Below the pieces are notes generated by a model, which searched no databases, was not told the DNA's origin, and worked only from the letters and a program-made list of their open reading frames with translations. From contig CM060900.1 of assembly GCA_030762935.1 (NCBI GenBank), forward strand, positions 111,876,620 to 111,940,619: DNA of 64,000 nt, in the 5' to 3' direction. This DNA is from Hymenopus coronatus. Taxonomy: Eukaryota; Arthropoda; Insecta; Mantodea; Hymenopodidae. Below are positions 21,900 through 31,804 of the stretch, piece after piece. The translations under genes were made by a program, and so were the position numbers. Within the stretch, counting starts at the first letter, position 1; each line of letters begins with the position of its first letter.

Positions 21900-22170
21900 A
21901 ATTTTGGGCCCTAAGTCGCAAAGCGTAGCCCTAAGTGGAGCGCCCTAAGCCTCAAAGCGTTGCCAAGCAATATGCATTATAAGTAGAGAAGTGGAGAGGT
22001 TGCGCACAACGACCGCGACTAGAGAACAACAACAAGGTGTAACCGAGAGATTTGTGAAGCTAAATCCCCAATGATTGCCAGAAGAAATCGAAACATATTT
22101 AAAAATCTGAACATGTTAATATGTCAAAACTTTCACATCCGGATCATCTGTGGAAGTTACACCCCTAGGG
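21900..22170. other. Sequence with GCCCTAAG direct repeats
   Basis: Three imperfect CCCTAAG(T/C)CGCAAAGCGT-type repeats lie at about 21,908-21,965, followed by non-repeat sequence. No gene recognised. Confidence 0.4.
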
Positions 22171-22174
22171 AAAT

Positions 22175-22268
22175 TCGCGAAAAACCACATTGGTCAGAGG
22201 AGGAGGTCACTGGGAATCGAACCCGAGACCTCCCGAATTTCAGCCTCACACGTTATCGCAGGACCATC
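22175..22268 (-). repeat. tRNA-like SINE head
   Basis: Minus-strand CGGGAGGTCTCGGGTTCGAT (B box) lies about 45 bp after GTCCTGCGATAACGTGTGAG (A-box-like). The body beyond GTGACCTCCTCC is short. Resembles the heads at 38.0 kb and 60.2 kb. Confidence 0.55.
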
Positions 22269-22557
22269 TCTTTAAGTTGAATGTTACATAATAAGAGAGA
22301 CTGACATATGGTCAGCCAGACGGATGGAGGGAAAGAGAGAGTGAAACAGGAAGGGGGAGAAAGGGATTGAGAGATTAAGAGTGAGAGATACGAAGAGGGG
22401 TAGAAGGACAGAGAAATAGGTAATATTCGTAGTTATCAAGGGCTGAGGATTCTACTGGTTACAGTTAACATAGGTTACGTATAATTAAAAATGTCTAATG
22501 AATTATATTCACATTATTTTCTGTGCCCATTCTTCCACAAACTATTGTTACAAAGGC

Positions 22558-23340
22558 TTATTGTCCTATCTACTTCACATCAACCAAGATACGCTTTTGT
22601 ATAAATTGATTTATTATGCATGTCCTTGCAGGTGCAATAGGAATAGGGGAATACAGTAGGCTTAAAGGATTGTCAAACTTTGATGAGCTCGTCTCTATGT
22701 GATATCTTTGAAATTAGTTCTCTTTACATTACCAGTAAAAGAGAAAATAAATAATGACCTCTTATTTGAAAAATAAATATCTGAAAATTCAAGTCAATGA
22801 CAAAGAATATCTCGGAAATGGTTAACTCCACACACACACACTCACACATTTGGCATAAGATGTGCCCTTCAAACTCATCAACATTTAGTGTGCTATCTAT
22901 ATCTCTTGCGATTTACCAGTTATGTAAAAGTTATTAAAAATGGACTTCAGAGGCTATCCAAAAACAAATGTATATAGCCACACACATTTCGTTTCTAATG
23001 AAATATTTTAAATATGGGGCATTTTAATTAAAACATTAGAGCCAGTGTTGAGAAAATAAACAATTTCAAAAGCTTTGCGATGTAAAGAGTGTTTTGGGGT
23101 AGGGAATTTTCTTGAAAATTTAATATTGCATCCTTAGAAAATTCATAATTTAAATACTAAGTTCGGGATTTAACCAAATTTTCGTTTTTTAATTATGCAC
23201 ACAACCCCACATTGCTTTTTTAAGAAATGTTTTTTTGGGAGTTTCAGGGAGCCTCAAAATATATACTTCCGGGGAAATATCAACATAGAATTTCTAGATA
23301 GATTATAATACTTTCCACTACTTAGTACACATAGTAAAAT
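22558..23340 (+). repeat. Family A repeat, decayed
   Basis: Forward copy with GTCCTATCTACTTCACATCA at the start, ATCTCGGAAATGGTTAACTC in the middle and GAATTTCTAGATAGATTATAA near a decayed 3' end. Extra CACACACACACTC is inserted near 22,830. Confidence 0.75.
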
Positions 23341-23344
23341 TGTT

Positions 23345-24460
23345 TGCTGATCTTATAAGTGGTAAATAGAAAATGTAAAACAAGTAATTTTACAGCTTAA
23401 GTATCTACACTCCACGGTCCCCGAAGTTCCATCTTGTGCGCATTTCATAGTTCAAGTTTTCTCCTCCATTTCTGGATGTATGTGACCCAGAAATAATTAT
23501 TTGCTTCCTTCTATGTGCAATAAAATATGGCTGTCTGAAGTACATCATTATTTCGACACCTTGGTTTGCTTCGGCATATGTTTCAGTGGCGCCTTCATTA
23601 GAGTGTCATTACTTTCCTAACGAAGCATTCCCCTATTGCTGAATTATTGGGAATAATACTGTCCTACAACTATTGAGTTTGGGTTTCTACGGTCCCATCA
23701 GAATAAGCGGCCACGCTCTTATCGGCACTTGGGTCTTGAGTGTGCGCCGCTCGCCTGCTGAGATTGAAGTTCCGGCTATTGCGCCACATGTGGCGTGATC
23801 TTATGATGTACGTCACTTACATAATAAATGAAGGCAGAAGAGAACGTTCTTTGGTGGATTTCAGTTGCGTGATAGTGCAGTTATGGTCCAATTTACTATA
23901 GAACGAAGAGTTTTCATTTGTTGCAACCTTATAAAACAGCAATCTGTGTCGTAGAGCATTTCGGGAATACTTTACTGATATTGATCCCTCTAACAGAAGT
24001 ACAATACATAAAAAAGTCAAGAAATTTAAAAGTACGGGATCAGTATCCAAACGAAAAAAAAAAAAAATCGAAAACACTTTAAAGAGGAAAACATTGATGC
24101 TATCAGTGTACGGTTAGAATATTCGCAAAGAAAGTCTCTCTTGAAGTTAGGGATTTTTATTTGTGAGGCAGTTTGAAAGATAAAGTGTAGAAATTAATCC
24201 CAGAACATTAAAAAGACTATAAAATAATATAGGGAAGAAATGGCCAACATATTCCAGGAAAAATTACAACTTATTTTTAATGTTCTTTGAGCACAAGGAA
24301 AACATTTCCTACATGTTCTTTGAAAAATTAAGTGAGGGATATATTCGATATTATAGTTTTTGAAATAATGATGGTTCTAGCAGACCTTGTCCGTTCATCC
24401 TATTTGTTTCACTGCTTAAGACGGAAGGCGCGGGGAAAAGGGGTCGGGAAAGAACAACCC
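23345..24460. other. Unassigned sequence
   Basis: The 23.38-23.80 kb part is less AT-rich than its surroundings and may be a degraded mobile element, but I found no second copy, tRNA-like head or protein similarity. A poly(A) run lies near 24,055. The rest is AT-rich. Confidence 0.3.
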
Positions 24461-24464
24461 GGCA

Positions 24465-24690
24465 GAGGACGATGGATTTTTTCAGGCGTAAATAGCCTTA
24501 GCATGGCTTCCTTTGGAAGGGAAGTAAAGCCGTTTGTCCCGTGTCGTAGATTTACGGCACGTAAAAGAACCTCAAGCCTGATAAACGCGTCTCTGAGCAA
24601 AATTAATCGGTCTTTCACGCCCAATATAGAATGTGACAATTAGAACCACAGTAGTTATAGAGCGTCCATAATTAAAGCACAATTTCCATT
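24465..24690 (+). repeat. SINE-1, 5'-truncated
   Basis: Starts at GGACGATGGATTTTTTCAGG, so it lacks the tRNA-like head. It retains TTTGGAAGGGAAGTAAAGCC, GATTTACGGCACGTAAAAGA and AGCGTCCATAATTA. Confidence 0.85.
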
Positions 24691-24694
24691 TCAT

Positions 24695-25945
24695 TTCGGG
24701 AAAGAAGCGGCGCGTAACCACGACAAAGGTGCCGTTAAAAGCGTAGCCGCTTAAATTGATGACCCTGTATGAATCGGAGTATGTAAATATAACTTCTTTA
24801 GGAAAATATGTATGAAAAGTAATCAGATAGGGCAACCATAAGAACATGTTTGATATTGCGTGATCGACTTACTTTTGTTCTAATTCACATTGTATGACGA
24901 GGAGTGTCAAAATTCTACAAATATGAGATGAAATTTGTTTAGGGATATGTTGCGTATCCTCAATTTAAACGTTAAATTGAATATTTTATATTTTTATGGA
25001 AACTAATTTGCTCTAGAGGTGTGGAATTTGGAAGAAATATTAACCAATGCTTTCTAATTTAACTAAATTTTTATATTACTTACGAGAACGTAGATACGAT
25101 TTCCTGATTTTCAAAAAAAAAAAACAAAAAACAAAAAATTAACGAAAATACTATTTCTTCACCACGTTTAATACAATCCATTTTAGAATCAATTATTTTA
25201 ATGCTAAGGTTATAAAATAAAATCAGTATCACCATAGGTAACCCAGTAATGAGCGTAGAATGTTCATCATTGTATGTAACACAAGTGGTTGTTGAGAAAA
25301 TTCATAATGCTTGCAGAAAAATAATCTGTAAGAAACACTAAATTAAAGTTTGCAAGTAAATATATCAGACCAGCCACTATCATATATTGGGTCCTCAAAG
25401 TCAACTCTGATTTTCTCTCTCTCTCTCTCTCTCTCTCTCCCTCGAGTGCTGTTTTCTAGCATCCTTTGAAGCTTTTCTGAAAGCAAGTCAGTTTTTTTTT
25501 TTCTTTTTTTTTCAATCTCAAAATGTCCAGTTCCTTGAACATTTTAAGTGTGTTCTTCCTGGTTGAATATCCAGCCACTAAGAGCTTCACATGCCCCATG
25601 TTTGCTTCATTTAAAGCTAATATAGCATTAAAAGCCCATAATAAAATAAATAAAATTGGCTTTATATGATCAGAGCTAGAGTCCGAAGAGACCGTGTACA
25701 GCATCAGTCATTGGACATTTAAACATATTTGAAAGACACTTCTGGTTTATATTCATGCGATAAAATACTTTAGTATGATTAAACTATATTTAAGTTTATA
25801 AATTCCTCCCAAAACTAAATGTTGATATTTTTACCCTAACCAACCTGCAGCTTCCCTAATTTGTTACTTTCAATTTAGCGCTTACTCCTCGATGGAGGAA
25901 TGAAACTTTTTGTACGTGTACGTTTTTCAACGACTTTAACAAGCA
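24695..25945. other. AT-rich sequence with a (CT)n microsatellite
   Basis: A (CT)n tract of about 27 bp lies at 25,413-25,439 and T-rich runs at about 25,493-25,512. No coding or repeat-family signal otherwise. Confidence 0.5.
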
Positions 25946-25947
25946 GA

Positions 25948-26415
25948 GTGGTGCCGAGGTAAAGTATGCAACGGGAGGTTGTGGGTTCAATCCCAGCGGA
26001 CCGCGCACTCTGATTTAGGGTTTATCGTGGTTCCCCCTTGTCATTTAGGAGAATGTTATGGTACTTGTTTTCCACGACTTCCTTTACGTAATTTCTCTTC
26101 ATGTTATTTTGTTCTCATCTCTCAGGTGTGTGCATCTAGGCTCGTGGTGTGTGGAAATATTGGCAGGTGGCACGCGGATGAAAGCGCTTTGTGAATGTTT
26201 TCGGCGTTGGGGTGGCGCTGTGGTTGTTGTCTTTCCGGAAAGGGGAGATATGCCTTGCCGACACCCGAAACCCTTGCTGTTGGCGGCTGCGTTACGCCGA
26301 AATGAACTGTCAGCCAAATTGTTAAAGTACTTCGGCGTGGCTCTGTCACCTGTCTGCACCCAGCCTGCGGCTCCCTCGCTTCATCCCTTTCTCCTAGGAG
26401 GTGTTTAAGAAAAAT
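25948..26415 (+). repeat. Long SINE-like element, SINE-6
   Basis: GGTGCCGAGGTAAAGTATGC (A-box-like) and GGTTGTGGGTTCAATCCCAG (B box) are followed by a body of about 400 bp. Body words include TAGGCTCGTGGTGTGTGGAA, GTGGCACGCGGATGAAAGC, CTTTGTGAATG and TCGCTTCATCCC. The reverse copy at 36.9-37.36 kb matches block by block. Overlapping frames of 75-116 codons on both strands are shadows. Confidence 0.75.
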
Positions 26416-26829
26416 AAATTTCTTAGAGGTGTCTCCCGCCGTTGATTAGCCTTTGCCAACTGATATTCCAGTTTTATGCTAAATTAACTATACACTAATG
26501 AAAAAGAACACCTACGAACGTACCAAAACGTTTTGGAATGGAGAAGGTTTACACCAGAAGGACCAAATGCAGGCTGCTACCTATAGGGCCGCCTGGGCTA
26601 AACTGGCTCTATGCTTGTTTTTTTTATATGGTCAAATTTTGATACATAAATCAATGGAAGCTACATTTATTCTTATTTTAGATCTTTATTCAGAATATGA
26701 ACTAAACTGACTTAAATCACTTTTAATGATCACGTTGGCAAATTAATAAATGTCAGTAATTTTTTCCAATATCAATGACTATTAGTAAAACATTACACGT
26801 ACACTTGCCACTACACATTGTTATTACAT

Positions 26830-26950
26830 TTGAAATTAATTATTATTACTTTTACTTTAAATACTTATGTATTTCTCAAATGGTCATTTTTATTCATTTT
26901 ATCTTTACCTGGTCGTGCAAAGAAAACAAATTGAAAATCATCCTGTATTT
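26830..26950 (-). repeat. Family A fragment
   Basis: Contains TATTTCTCAAATGGTCATTT, TTTATCTTTACCTGGTCGTG and CAAAGAAAACAAATTG. These match the reverse copy at 28.49-28.58 kb better than other copies, so one may derive from the other or from a shared subfamily. Confidence 0.6.
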
Positions 26951-26959
26951 TTCTGAGTT

Positions 26960-27970
26960 CTTCCAGTATTTCTGAATCTGTTACTGCTTTCGTGTATATA
27001 GCTCATGTTTGAAGAGACAAATGCCAAACACGATCTCAGAAAATAACTGGAATCCTTTTTTCAACAAACAAAACAGTCAGTGCTGGAAATAATACCAAAT
27101 TGTCGGGTATTTCTACTTCAAAGGCAAGTCATTGATTTGATTTCAAATGCAGTATTGCAAGAAGTGTAAACAAAAAGAAATGTGGAGATGGGCTAAACTG
27201 GCCCTGCGATCCTTCTACGTAGACACCTTCATATTTTGTCACCCAATATATATTTTGTAACCCTAAGAAAGGTGGTTAATGCTCCACAAAATTTATGAAA
27301 ACTCACGAAGTATCAAGAAGGCTTAACGTTTCGTCAGAACATAACTGAAAATTTCGTAATAGGGAGAATTTGTAGTTTTAGCGTTAATTAAGTATTCATA
27401 TTCGATACAATTTCCTTAAATTGCTTTCGAAGAATGAATAGTTAATTGGAATATTGGGGTATTAAAGCAATTCCTCTTTCCTCTATAGATTTGGAAGGAG
27501 TCGTAAAAGACCTCAGCCGCACAACTTCGTAAAAGTGGGAACTTTATTCGCCGTTTCGAATATCCGGGTATATTCGAACCTATTGACATAGAAAATGTAG
27601 GAATAAAACAGGAAAAGTTTCTGAAGACCTGGTCATGTAAAACTTCATACTCAATGTAAAGTGCACCGTAGATGGGAGAAAAATACGAAAAGTTGAAAAA
27701 ATACGACTTCTGATAGGAACTGTCCTCGACAAGTAAATTGCAGAATGAAATACATCTACAGATAACTTGAATGAATATCCTCATATGACATTAAAGACCA
27801 GTTTTCATATTAAAGTTAGGAAAAACACTCTTTGCAGTAGTCATAATTTTCACTCCAGCGTTGCAGTTGATAGCAGAATGTTTTATTCTCGTTGTCTAAT
27901 TTTTTGGTATTGATTTGCTAATTTTTACTTACTCTACTGCTTAAAGGTATGGCATTCCCTTAAACATTTA
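26960..27970. other. AT-rich sequence without recognised feature
   Basis: A 122-codon minus frame at 27,416-27,784 has no recognisable motif and an unconvincing composition. The words GGGCTAAACTGGC(T/C)CT occur both at about 26,590 and 27,193 and may mark the ends of an undefined element. Confidence 0.3.
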
Positions 27971-27974
27971 CATA

Positions 27975-28585
27975 ATCCTATCCGCTATTTCACTGGAAAT
28001 ATAGGCTCTGATGTACACCAAAACCCAAAACCATTTTTAGAAAACAGTCTGTGTGTGATCTTGAGTACGTCCGTGTATAATTCAAAAATCAACAGTTGGT
28101 TAAATACTTAACGTGGAATTTAAGTTCAGCACCTGCCAAGGATGTAGCATTAATATTTCAAAAATGAAATCTCCCAAAATACTCTTTACAGGGAAACGTT
28201 TCAGAGATTGTTGACCTCCTTTATCGGCACCATCGAGTTTATCTAAATACCATAGATTTAAAACATTTTCATGACATATGAAACATTATCATGAGTTTTC
28301 TGGGAATAACCTCTGAAGTCTCTTCATTCTAAACCATTTTTTGCATAATGAGTAAAACGTAATATCAGGACATCTTACCATGCATATAAAACGTAAATCT
28401 CGTTAAAATGCATAACTTATGTCAAATATATTTCTTTTTCAGTGGCGTTGACATTTTAAGAGATATTTCTTGTTATTTATTTCAATTTTAAATACTTACA
28501 TATTTCTCAAATGGCAATTGTTATTCGTTTTATCTTTACCCGGTCGTGCAAAGAAATCAAATTCAAAATCATCACATAACGATGT
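27975..28585 (-). repeat. Family A repeat, decayed
   Basis: Reverse copy without its palindrome. TTTCACTGGAAATATAGGC, TTCTGGGAATAACCTCTGAA, TGCATAATGAGTAAAACGTAA and AAATCTCGTTAAAATGC follow in the expected reverse order. A possible internal rearrangement lies at about 28,210-28,300. Confidence 0.7.
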
Positions 28586-28952
28586 TGATGTTTCTTAAGT
28601 CTACTGCATTCCCCGGTTGACAATGAACCTACAAACAAATATCTATTAAGAAATCTGCATTTGATTATAGTGGAAAGTGTTTCTCTAACAATAGTTTGTT
28701 GAATACTGGGTAGAGAAATCCATGTGAATGTAGAACAGCTGATTTCTTACTGCTGCCACGAAGGCAATCATATAAGCATATAAGTTGTAATAATTCATAT
28801 GGATATACAGTGTGGTTCAATGGATTTTGGTACTCAGAAAACAGAAAATTGTTTGAAGGGGACAAAACAATAGTTAATGTCTCGTTTTCAATACAAAAGT
28901 GTTAAATATATGATTAAAAAGGATTAATGTGAACCAACAATGGTTTGAACTG

Positions 28953-28954
<2 letters not shown>

Positions 28955-29008
<54 letters not shown>
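28955..29008. repeat. (TA)n microsatellite
   Basis: An uninterrupted TA dinucleotide tract of about 54 bp. It produces an artificial YIYIYI stretch in the minus frame that crosses it. Confidence 0.97.
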
Positions 29009-29009
<1 letters not shown>

Positions 29010-29026
29010 CCAGCTGTACCTGATGA

Positions 29027-29404
29027 TGGCTGGTTATTTTGCTCTCTGAATGTCACTGATTGTGGGGTATATGTGAAGTAGTGTACAACATGAAAGATTG
29101 CGTGGTTGTTGCATACGTTGCAGCAGTCCAGAAGTCGTGGCCTGAGTCTACCAAAAATGGGGCGTGCGTAAATTTTGTGCAAAAACTCGTTAACCTCTGA
29201 GAAAAAGGTCATACCGATTCAGCTCCCGTTTTAAAAGTCGCCACTATCTTAACAAGATATGCAGTGGCATCAACTATCCCATTTAGTGTTTGTCCAATGG
29301 CGTTCCTGTTGTAACCAATGGTAGCGTATAGTTGGTATGGAGAGACAGCTGTGCTTGGACTTCCTGTGGAGTAGATGTTAGGAGTGCTTACATCGAAAGA
29401 GGAA
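29027..29404 (-). pseudogene. Candidate coding fragment with one in-frame TGA (unrecognised)
   Basis: Minus frame: SFDVSTPNIYSTGSPSTAV, YQLYATIGYNRNAIGQTLNG and YLVKIVATFKTGAESV, then TGA at 29,210-29,212. It continues in the same frame with QRLTSFCTKFTHAPFLVDSG, HDFWTAATYATTTQ and HIPHNQ up to a TGA at about 29,056. Third-position composition and continuity across the first stop suggest past coding function. I recognise no family. It could be a relic of a mobile element or retrocopy. Confidence 0.35.
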
Positions 29405-29570
29405 TTCAATTAAGGAATTGTTTCTAATTTAAATAAACTTAGGTTATGGGACTATTTGTTTTAAAGAAAATATTTAAAGAATGTTTAAAACGAAAATACT
29501 ATACTATGTGAAGAATTGCATAAGGGTAATACATAAAAAATAAACGAATAAGTCTGGAAAAAGATAGACA

Positions 29571-29826
29571 CGTCGTCATCCGTGGCCTTGGGGTAACATT
29601 CTAGCTTTTGATTTCCAAGATCGCGGGTTCAAACCTTGCGGAGGGCGATGGATTTTTTCTGAAGTAAAAATCCATAAAATATCTTTCTTCGGAAAGGAAC
29701 AGAGGCCTTTGTGGTAGATTTACGGCACGTAAGAGACCCTCAATCCTGATTCAAAAGAGCGGTCTTTTAACATCCAATAAAAATGCGACGACGAGATCCG
29801 CTGCAGTTAATGAGCGTCCATAAATG
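29571..29826 (+). repeat. SINE-1
   Basis: Forward copy. GTGGCCTTGGGGTAAC is the A-box region, GATCGCGGGTTCAAACC the B box, and GAGCGTCCATAAATG the end. Slightly shortened in the middle. Confidence 0.85.
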
Positions 29827-29936
29827 AAAACTCAATTTAACTTTTGTTAGTTGTATATGTACAAATATTTGTATTGGTAATTAAAAACAGAGTAATGAAC
29901 AACTTTGCATCAATTTTTGCTTCATTTGCCGCATAA

Positions 29937-29939
<3 letters not shown>

Positions 29940-29992
<53 letters not shown>
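29940..29992. repeat. (TTA)n microsatellite
   Basis: About 17 uninterrupted ATT/TTA units. Confidence 0.97.
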
Positions 29993-29993
<1 letters not shown>

Positions 29994-30010
29994 GAGTAGT
30001 AAGTTTTCAG

Positions 30011-30242
30011 GTTGGTTAGTATCCCCAAAGAAGTCTGGCATACACAAGATGCGGGTCGGAACACATACCTTGAGCGGGCGTATCTCGCTATAATAAATGC
30101 TGTATTGGAGCTGAGTTTCAATGCTTTCTGCAAGACCAATGACCCCACAATACCTAGGCCAGTAGGTAACGCATTGAGGTTTGAAAACATGGAAGCAAAC
30201 TGGACAATCTACATAGAGTTATTAACTTGGCGGCGCAGTTAA
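30011..30242 (+). CDS. Candidate exon (unrecognised protein)
   Basis: Begins after AAGTTTTCAG, a plausible 3' splice site. It is open to a TAA at 30,240-30,242 and encodes segments such as VSIPKEVWHTQDAGRN, YLERAYLAIINAVLELSF and DPTIPRPVGNALRFENM. A possible donor AG/GTAACG lies at about 30,165. Codon third positions are mixed rather than AT-only. No family recognised; it might equally be a TE remnant. Confidence 0.3.
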
Positions 30243-30244
30243 GA

Positions 30245-31290
30245 GAATTCATAATACTTCACATAGTAAATTATGTGATTGATTTATGGAAAACTGTTAG
30301 ACGAAGAGCAAATAATAGTAGAAGTAGATACACATTAATGCTCTGTTTATCACATCATCTACATCAATATCACTAACGATCTGTGTATATTTAATACACT
30401 CACTATTCAGTTTCATAGTCCACACAACAGGAATATGTTCTGATAAAACATCCTTTCAAAGATAAATACAGATATCGTCAAATTATTTGAGTAAACGTGG
30501 TAAAAATCTACGAGATTCTTAAATTAGCGTAGTTTGAAGTGAATTGTATACTTTATTGCCACATTTAGAAATTTAATCATTCTTTCATCAGAAACCTAAT
30601 GCCTGGTAAACAATTACTACGCCACTTTAACAAGGTTTATATGTACAGAAAATGTTTATATATATCCAAAGTTATACCCAACCGCTACAAATTCACTCTG
30701 TGCTAAATCAATATTTGCTAAGCACTAAGAATGAATAATACTAGCCTTTATTTAAGAATGTTTTAACCATAGTAACTCAAGATTGAAGTTCAATGAACAT
30801 ATTTTCGGGAATTAGATGAATGAAAATGTTTACCCTAATAATATGAGCACGTCTGTAGTTTCTAATATTTGGGATCGCATCTTATTTTAACGGGGACGGG
30901 GTTTACGGTTACGGGGCACAGTGGGACCGGGTGCTTATGGAATTGGGGATTACAATTTCCTGCACTTAGTCTAAACGATACGAGACAGGGCGTGGTGATA
31001 AGTAATCTCTGCTTGAAATCAGACGCTACGAGAAAGGCAGGCAACTCTATGTAGTATCTAAAGTGTATTAACATTATGTTAATAAGAGATAAGAATGGTG
31101 AGATGTTTACATGTTGATGATGATCAATACTTTAGACGTGGTTACCATACCTTTAGTCCCCTTCGGGGAGCAAAGTGAGTTAGGTTCGGATAGCAATGAT
31201 GGCGAAAAAACATCGAGGTACCAAAACTCGGTACTTTAATATCTTTAGAACTGACCTCAGAAATAAGTTTGCATTATCCTAATAAGGTAT
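30245..31290. other. Unassigned sequence
   Basis: Mostly AT-rich. The 30,880-31,060 part is less AT-rich and carries opposing frames of about 60-70 codons with no motif. Confidence 0.3.
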
Positions 31291-31294
31291 GTGT

Positions 31295-31800
31295 GTGATG
31301 CCGGAGGGGATTCCACTACATTAGCTTAATGTACGTCAGACCCCAGGAGGTTAGGCTGAGATGAGGGTAATTTAAAAAGGCGGCCGAAATCGGACGGCGG
31401 GGAAGAGCCACCCTAACATATTCCAAGCAGTTCTTCATCTCGACGTGGGGAGTGCCAGGAACACGCGCTCCAGGCCTGATCGAACTTCCTGGGCCTACAG
31501 ACGTCCTCCAACGCCATCTCGACGCTGAGAGATGTAGTCCAGAGCGCAGCCGTCACCACAGAAGTGCTCCACCACCGCAGTCCTCGCCGACACATGACCC
31601 TAAAAGAAGGTTGAATGAAATGGAGATGATATGAAGGAACAGGAATTTCGGGGAATTGAGAAACCTCCACAGCATTTGCCTATTGACCAGGAACAAAACG
31701 AAAAATCATGAAGCCGGCCGAGAGAATCGGTCCCACGACCTCTCAAACACCAGTCTCAGGCGAAAAACATGAGCCACCTGGCTCGGGAAGGTATGTTTGA
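31295..31800 (-). repeat. Long GC-rich SINE, SINE-5
   Basis: Minus reading: GAGCCAGGTGGCTCATGTT (A-box-like), GAGGTCGTGGGACCGATTC (B-box-like). A body follows with TTTCATTCAACCTTC, GTGTCGGCGAGGACTGCGG, CGTCGAGATGAAGAACTGCT and TTCGGCCGCC, ending in TGACGTACATTAAG. The forward element at 53.4-53.9 kb shares the CGA(G)A(C/T)GAAGAACTGCTT and CGGCCGCCTT blocks in the same order. Confidence 0.7.
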
Positions 31801-31804
31801 CATC

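Noticed and set aside
27416..27784. 122-codon minus frame
   Set aside because: Phe/Tyr/Ser-rich translation typical of antisense AT-rich DNA, with no motif.
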